Below, piece by piece: positions 62,460 through 64,000 of a stretch of DNA of 64,000 nucleotides. Origin of the DNA: an uncultured Lachnospiraceae bacterium (GTDB lineage Bacteria; Bacillota; Clostridia; Lachnospirales; Lachnospiraceae); NCBI GenBank assembly GCA_910578175.1, contig CAJTPF010000010.1, positions 32,708 to 96,707 on the forward strand, given 5' to 3'. Each line of letters begins with the position of its first letter. Within the stretch, counting starts at the first letter, position 1. The notes below the pieces were generated by a model that did not search any database, had not been told where the DNA came from, and saw only the letters and a list, made by a program, of their open reading frames with translations. Position numbers and translations under genes: made by a program.

Positions 62460-64000
62460 ATGAAAGGTAAACTGAAACGATGGATGGCAGGATTTCTTGC
62501 TGTCTTAACCGTGTTAACGACATTGTTCTCGAATGGGACAATGGTATTTGCAGCAAGCCCAAACGCCAAAATTTCCTTCTGGAACGCTTCCATAAAGGAT
62601 TCAGGAGAAGTCAGTGAGCTGAGAGAAGGTTTTAACAACGGTAGGGTGCTATATTCCATGATTGACGGACATTCGGCATATTGCATGAATTTCGGGCTTT
62701 CTGCGAATAATGGCCAGCTCATGAACAGCTATGAAAATTCAAGGACAAATTTAACGGACATGCAGGCGCTATATTTGCGATATTGTCTGTACTATGGATT
62801 TTCCAGCACGGATACATCGGCACCGAGTAAAGAGCAGTGCGATCAGTATATTGCTACACAAGCAATGGTATGGATTATTGAGAGGGATATTTTTGGTACT
62901 TCGAATGCAGATTCTGCGGCAGGAAAGCTTTGTGCGACAGCACCAAATCCGGACAGTTCCTATGCGTATTATACATCCCTTAAGGATCAGATGATTGCAG
63001 GAATCAATGCCACCATTCCGAGCTTTGCTGCGTCCAGAGTAAGCACTGCTGAGACTTACGAGTTGAAATGGAATGAAGGAAACCAGCGGTTTGAGACTAC
63101 CCTGACAGACGGTAATGGTGTGCTTTCGGAGTTTGATTTCTCCATAAGCGGATATGGGGTAAGTAGGGACGGCAATTATCTTACGATTTATTCATCCGAG
63201 GTGAATACCAGTCCAACAACGGGGGTGTTTACTTCTAACAGCGGAAAAGTGCAGGTAAACGGTAGCTGTGTGTTCTGGCTTACGGAAAACGACGTGGATC
63301 AGGAGTTTGTGTCAGAGGTTCCATCCGGTGATCCGCTTTCCGCATATATAAAGGTCAGGACGGAAAATGTTGGCTACGGAGAAATCACAAAGATTGATGA
63401 GGCAAGCGGTATAAAGCTGGCCGGGGCTGTCTATGGCATTTATTCTGACAGTGGCTGCACCAGTATGGTACAGACGGTAACGACAGACGCTGACGGTTAT
63501 GCAAAATCCGGCGCACTTGTGGCAGGAACCTATTATGTTAAAGAAGTCTCAGCACCGAAGGGGTATGTATTAAGCGGGAAAGTACACACTCTGACAGTGC
63601 AGGCAGGAAAGACAATGGGCATTTCTGTAACCGACAAGGAACAGCGTGGAGCCATTACCATCTACAAGGAGGGCGAAGTGCTTACCAGATGGAACGGCAG
63701 CAACTTCGTATATGAAAAAAGAAAGTTACCCGGCGCAGCATTCAAGGTGACGGCTGGCTCAGATATTTATAAGGCGGACGGAACAAAGGTGTATAATCAG
63801 GGCGACCTGATTGCGGAGAACCTTGTGACCGGAAACGATGGGAAAGTGCTGTTGTCAGACCTGCCTCTCGGAACCTATATCGTGACAGAGACAAAAAGCA
63901 TTGAAGGGTATACCATTAATGCCACGCCGCAGACCGTAAATATGGAGTATAAGGATCAGATGGTGGAAGTGCAGTATGAAGAAGCTACAATTCTGAATAC
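62460..64000 (+). CDS. Thioester/SpaA-type surface protein, cut by the window end
   Basis: The frame is open from ATG 62460 (AGGAGG ribosome binding site) to the last base. It has a Sec signal peptide (about 1-33, ending VFAAS). Residues 50-200 resemble a thioester adhesin domain: the cysteine in HSAYCMNFG and the glutamine in ATQAMVWII would form the Cys-Gln bond. SpaA/prealbumin-like repeats follow, with KLAGAVYGIYSD...GTYYVKEVSAPKGY and LPGAAFKVTAG...GTYIVTETKS as two units. It is probably a sortase-anchored surface protein of the conjugative element that helps cell contact (inference). The anchor would lie beyond the window. Confidence 0.85.
   Translation, partial: MKGKLKRWMAGFLAVLTVLTTLFSNGTMVFAASPNAKISFWNASIKDSGEVSELREGFNNGRVLYSMIDGHSAYCMNFGLSANNGQLMNSYENSRTNLTDMQALYLRYCLYYGFSSTDTSAPSKEQCDQYIATQAMVWIIERDIFGTSNADSAAGKLCATAPNPDSSYAYYTSLKDQMIAGINATIPSFAASRVSTAETYELKWNEGNQRFETTLTDGNGVLSEFDFSISGYGVSRDGNYLTIYSSEVNTSPTTGVFTSNSGKVQVNGSCVFWLTENDVDQEFVSEVPSGDPLSAYIKVRTENVGYGEITKIDEASGIKLAGAVYGIYSDSGCTSMVQTVTTDADGYAKSGALVAGTYYVKEVSAPKGYVLSGKVHTLTVQAGKTMGISVTDKEQRGAITIYKEGEVLTRWNGSNFVYEKRKLPGAAFKVTAGSDIYKADGTKVYNQGDLIAENLVTGNDGKVLLSDLPLGTYIVTETKSIEGYTINATPQTVNMEYKDQMVEVQYEEATILN

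Larger units (their letters stand above)
59291..64000 (+). mobile_element. Left part of an integrative/conjugative element
   Basis: From about 59291 the sequence changes from the subtilase gene to a leader with paired repeats, then to a ParM-like gene, a small DNA-binding-like protein, a lipoprotein and a thioester/SpaA surface protein, an order known from Tn1549-like conjugative elements of gut Firmicutes. The element continues past the window; integrase and transfer genes are not seen. The exact left boundary is an inference from the abrupt loss of the subtilase C-terminal motif. Confidence 0.65.

Noticed and set aside
1..64000. CRISPR arrays, tRNA or rRNA genes
   Set aside because: No regularly spaced repeats and no recognisable tRNA or rRNA sequence were seen by reading; a dedicated search could not be run.

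Overview
The window looks like a chromosome segment of a low-to-mid GC Gram-positive anaerobe of the Lachnospiraceae / Clostridium cluster XIV type. The evidence is the cdaA-cdaR-glmM block, a PPi-type 6-phosphofructokinase, a clostridial Csp-like S8 subtilase, strong AGGAGG ribosome binding sites with frequent TTG/GTG starts, an LCP/WbaP-type wall glycan locus, and an integrative element of the Tn1549-like kind at the right edge. Almost everything is on the + strand; one gene (a CoA-disulfide-reductase type flavoenzyme) is on the - strand. I saw no rRNA, tRNA or CRISPR.

Layout. (1) 1-3098: the end of a DUF5682 protein gene (cut by the window start) and a VWA protein, two parts of a MoxR/VWA-type module. 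(2) 3102-4772 (-): FAD/NAD disulfide reductase fused to rhodanese. (3) 5088-10428: two uncharacterised membrane proteins, diadenylate cyclase CdaA, its YbbR partner, an HPr-like protein and GlmM, which joins c-di-AMP signalling to cell wall precursor supply. (4) 10462-14318: a family 2 glycosyltransferase, galE and leuA. (5) 14475-30343: an AT-rich, tightly packed 17-gene block behind a consensus promoter followed by a terminator-like hairpin. It encodes a nucleotidyltransferase-fold protein, a radical SAM/SPASM enzyme, a membrane glycosyltransferase, deviant nucleotide enzymes (nucleoside phosphorylase, NDK-like, dTMP-kinase-like, CYTH), a PEP-synthase-like phosphotransferase, a pyruvyltransferase, a methyltransferase, a carrier protein with a class-II-synthetase-like amino acid:carrier ligase, a BtrH-like acyltransferase and a three-gene ABC exporter. 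I read it as an undescribed pathway that makes and exports an aminoacylated, phosphorylated or nucleotide-linked glycoside, using logic similar to butirosin side-chain transfer.

(6) 30425-38331: a flippase-type glycan module (LicD, GT4, Wzx-like flippase, GT2, DUF2304, RfbD, a small membrane protein and a DUF2142 protein). (7) 38332-38751: a 420-bp gap holding a 236-bp imperfect inverted repeat and a consensus promoter. (8) 38752-51540: rfbB, rfbA, rfbC, an ABC-2 polysaccharide exporter (Wzm/Wzt with a C-terminal glycan-binding domain), a 1029-residue multi-domain glycosyltransferase, a WbdD-like methyltransferase/kinase-like protein, a GT2 and a WbaP/WcaJ-type priming enzyme. Together with the LCP ligase at 51594 this reads as a rhamnose-containing, wall-anchored polysaccharide whose chain end may be capped to trigger export. 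(9) 52885-57597: HtrA protease behind 11-bp-phased direct repeats, PPi-PFK and a ClpX-like unfoldase.

(10) 57662-59326: an S8 subtilase whose last residues look replaced at about 59290, where an integrative element seems to begin. (11) about 59291-64000: the left part of that element, with a promoter/operator, an attenuator-like terminator, a small ORF, a Cys-rich protein, a ParM-like actin, a ribbon-helix-helix-like protein, a lipoprotein and the start of a thioester/SpaA-type surface protein cut by the window end.
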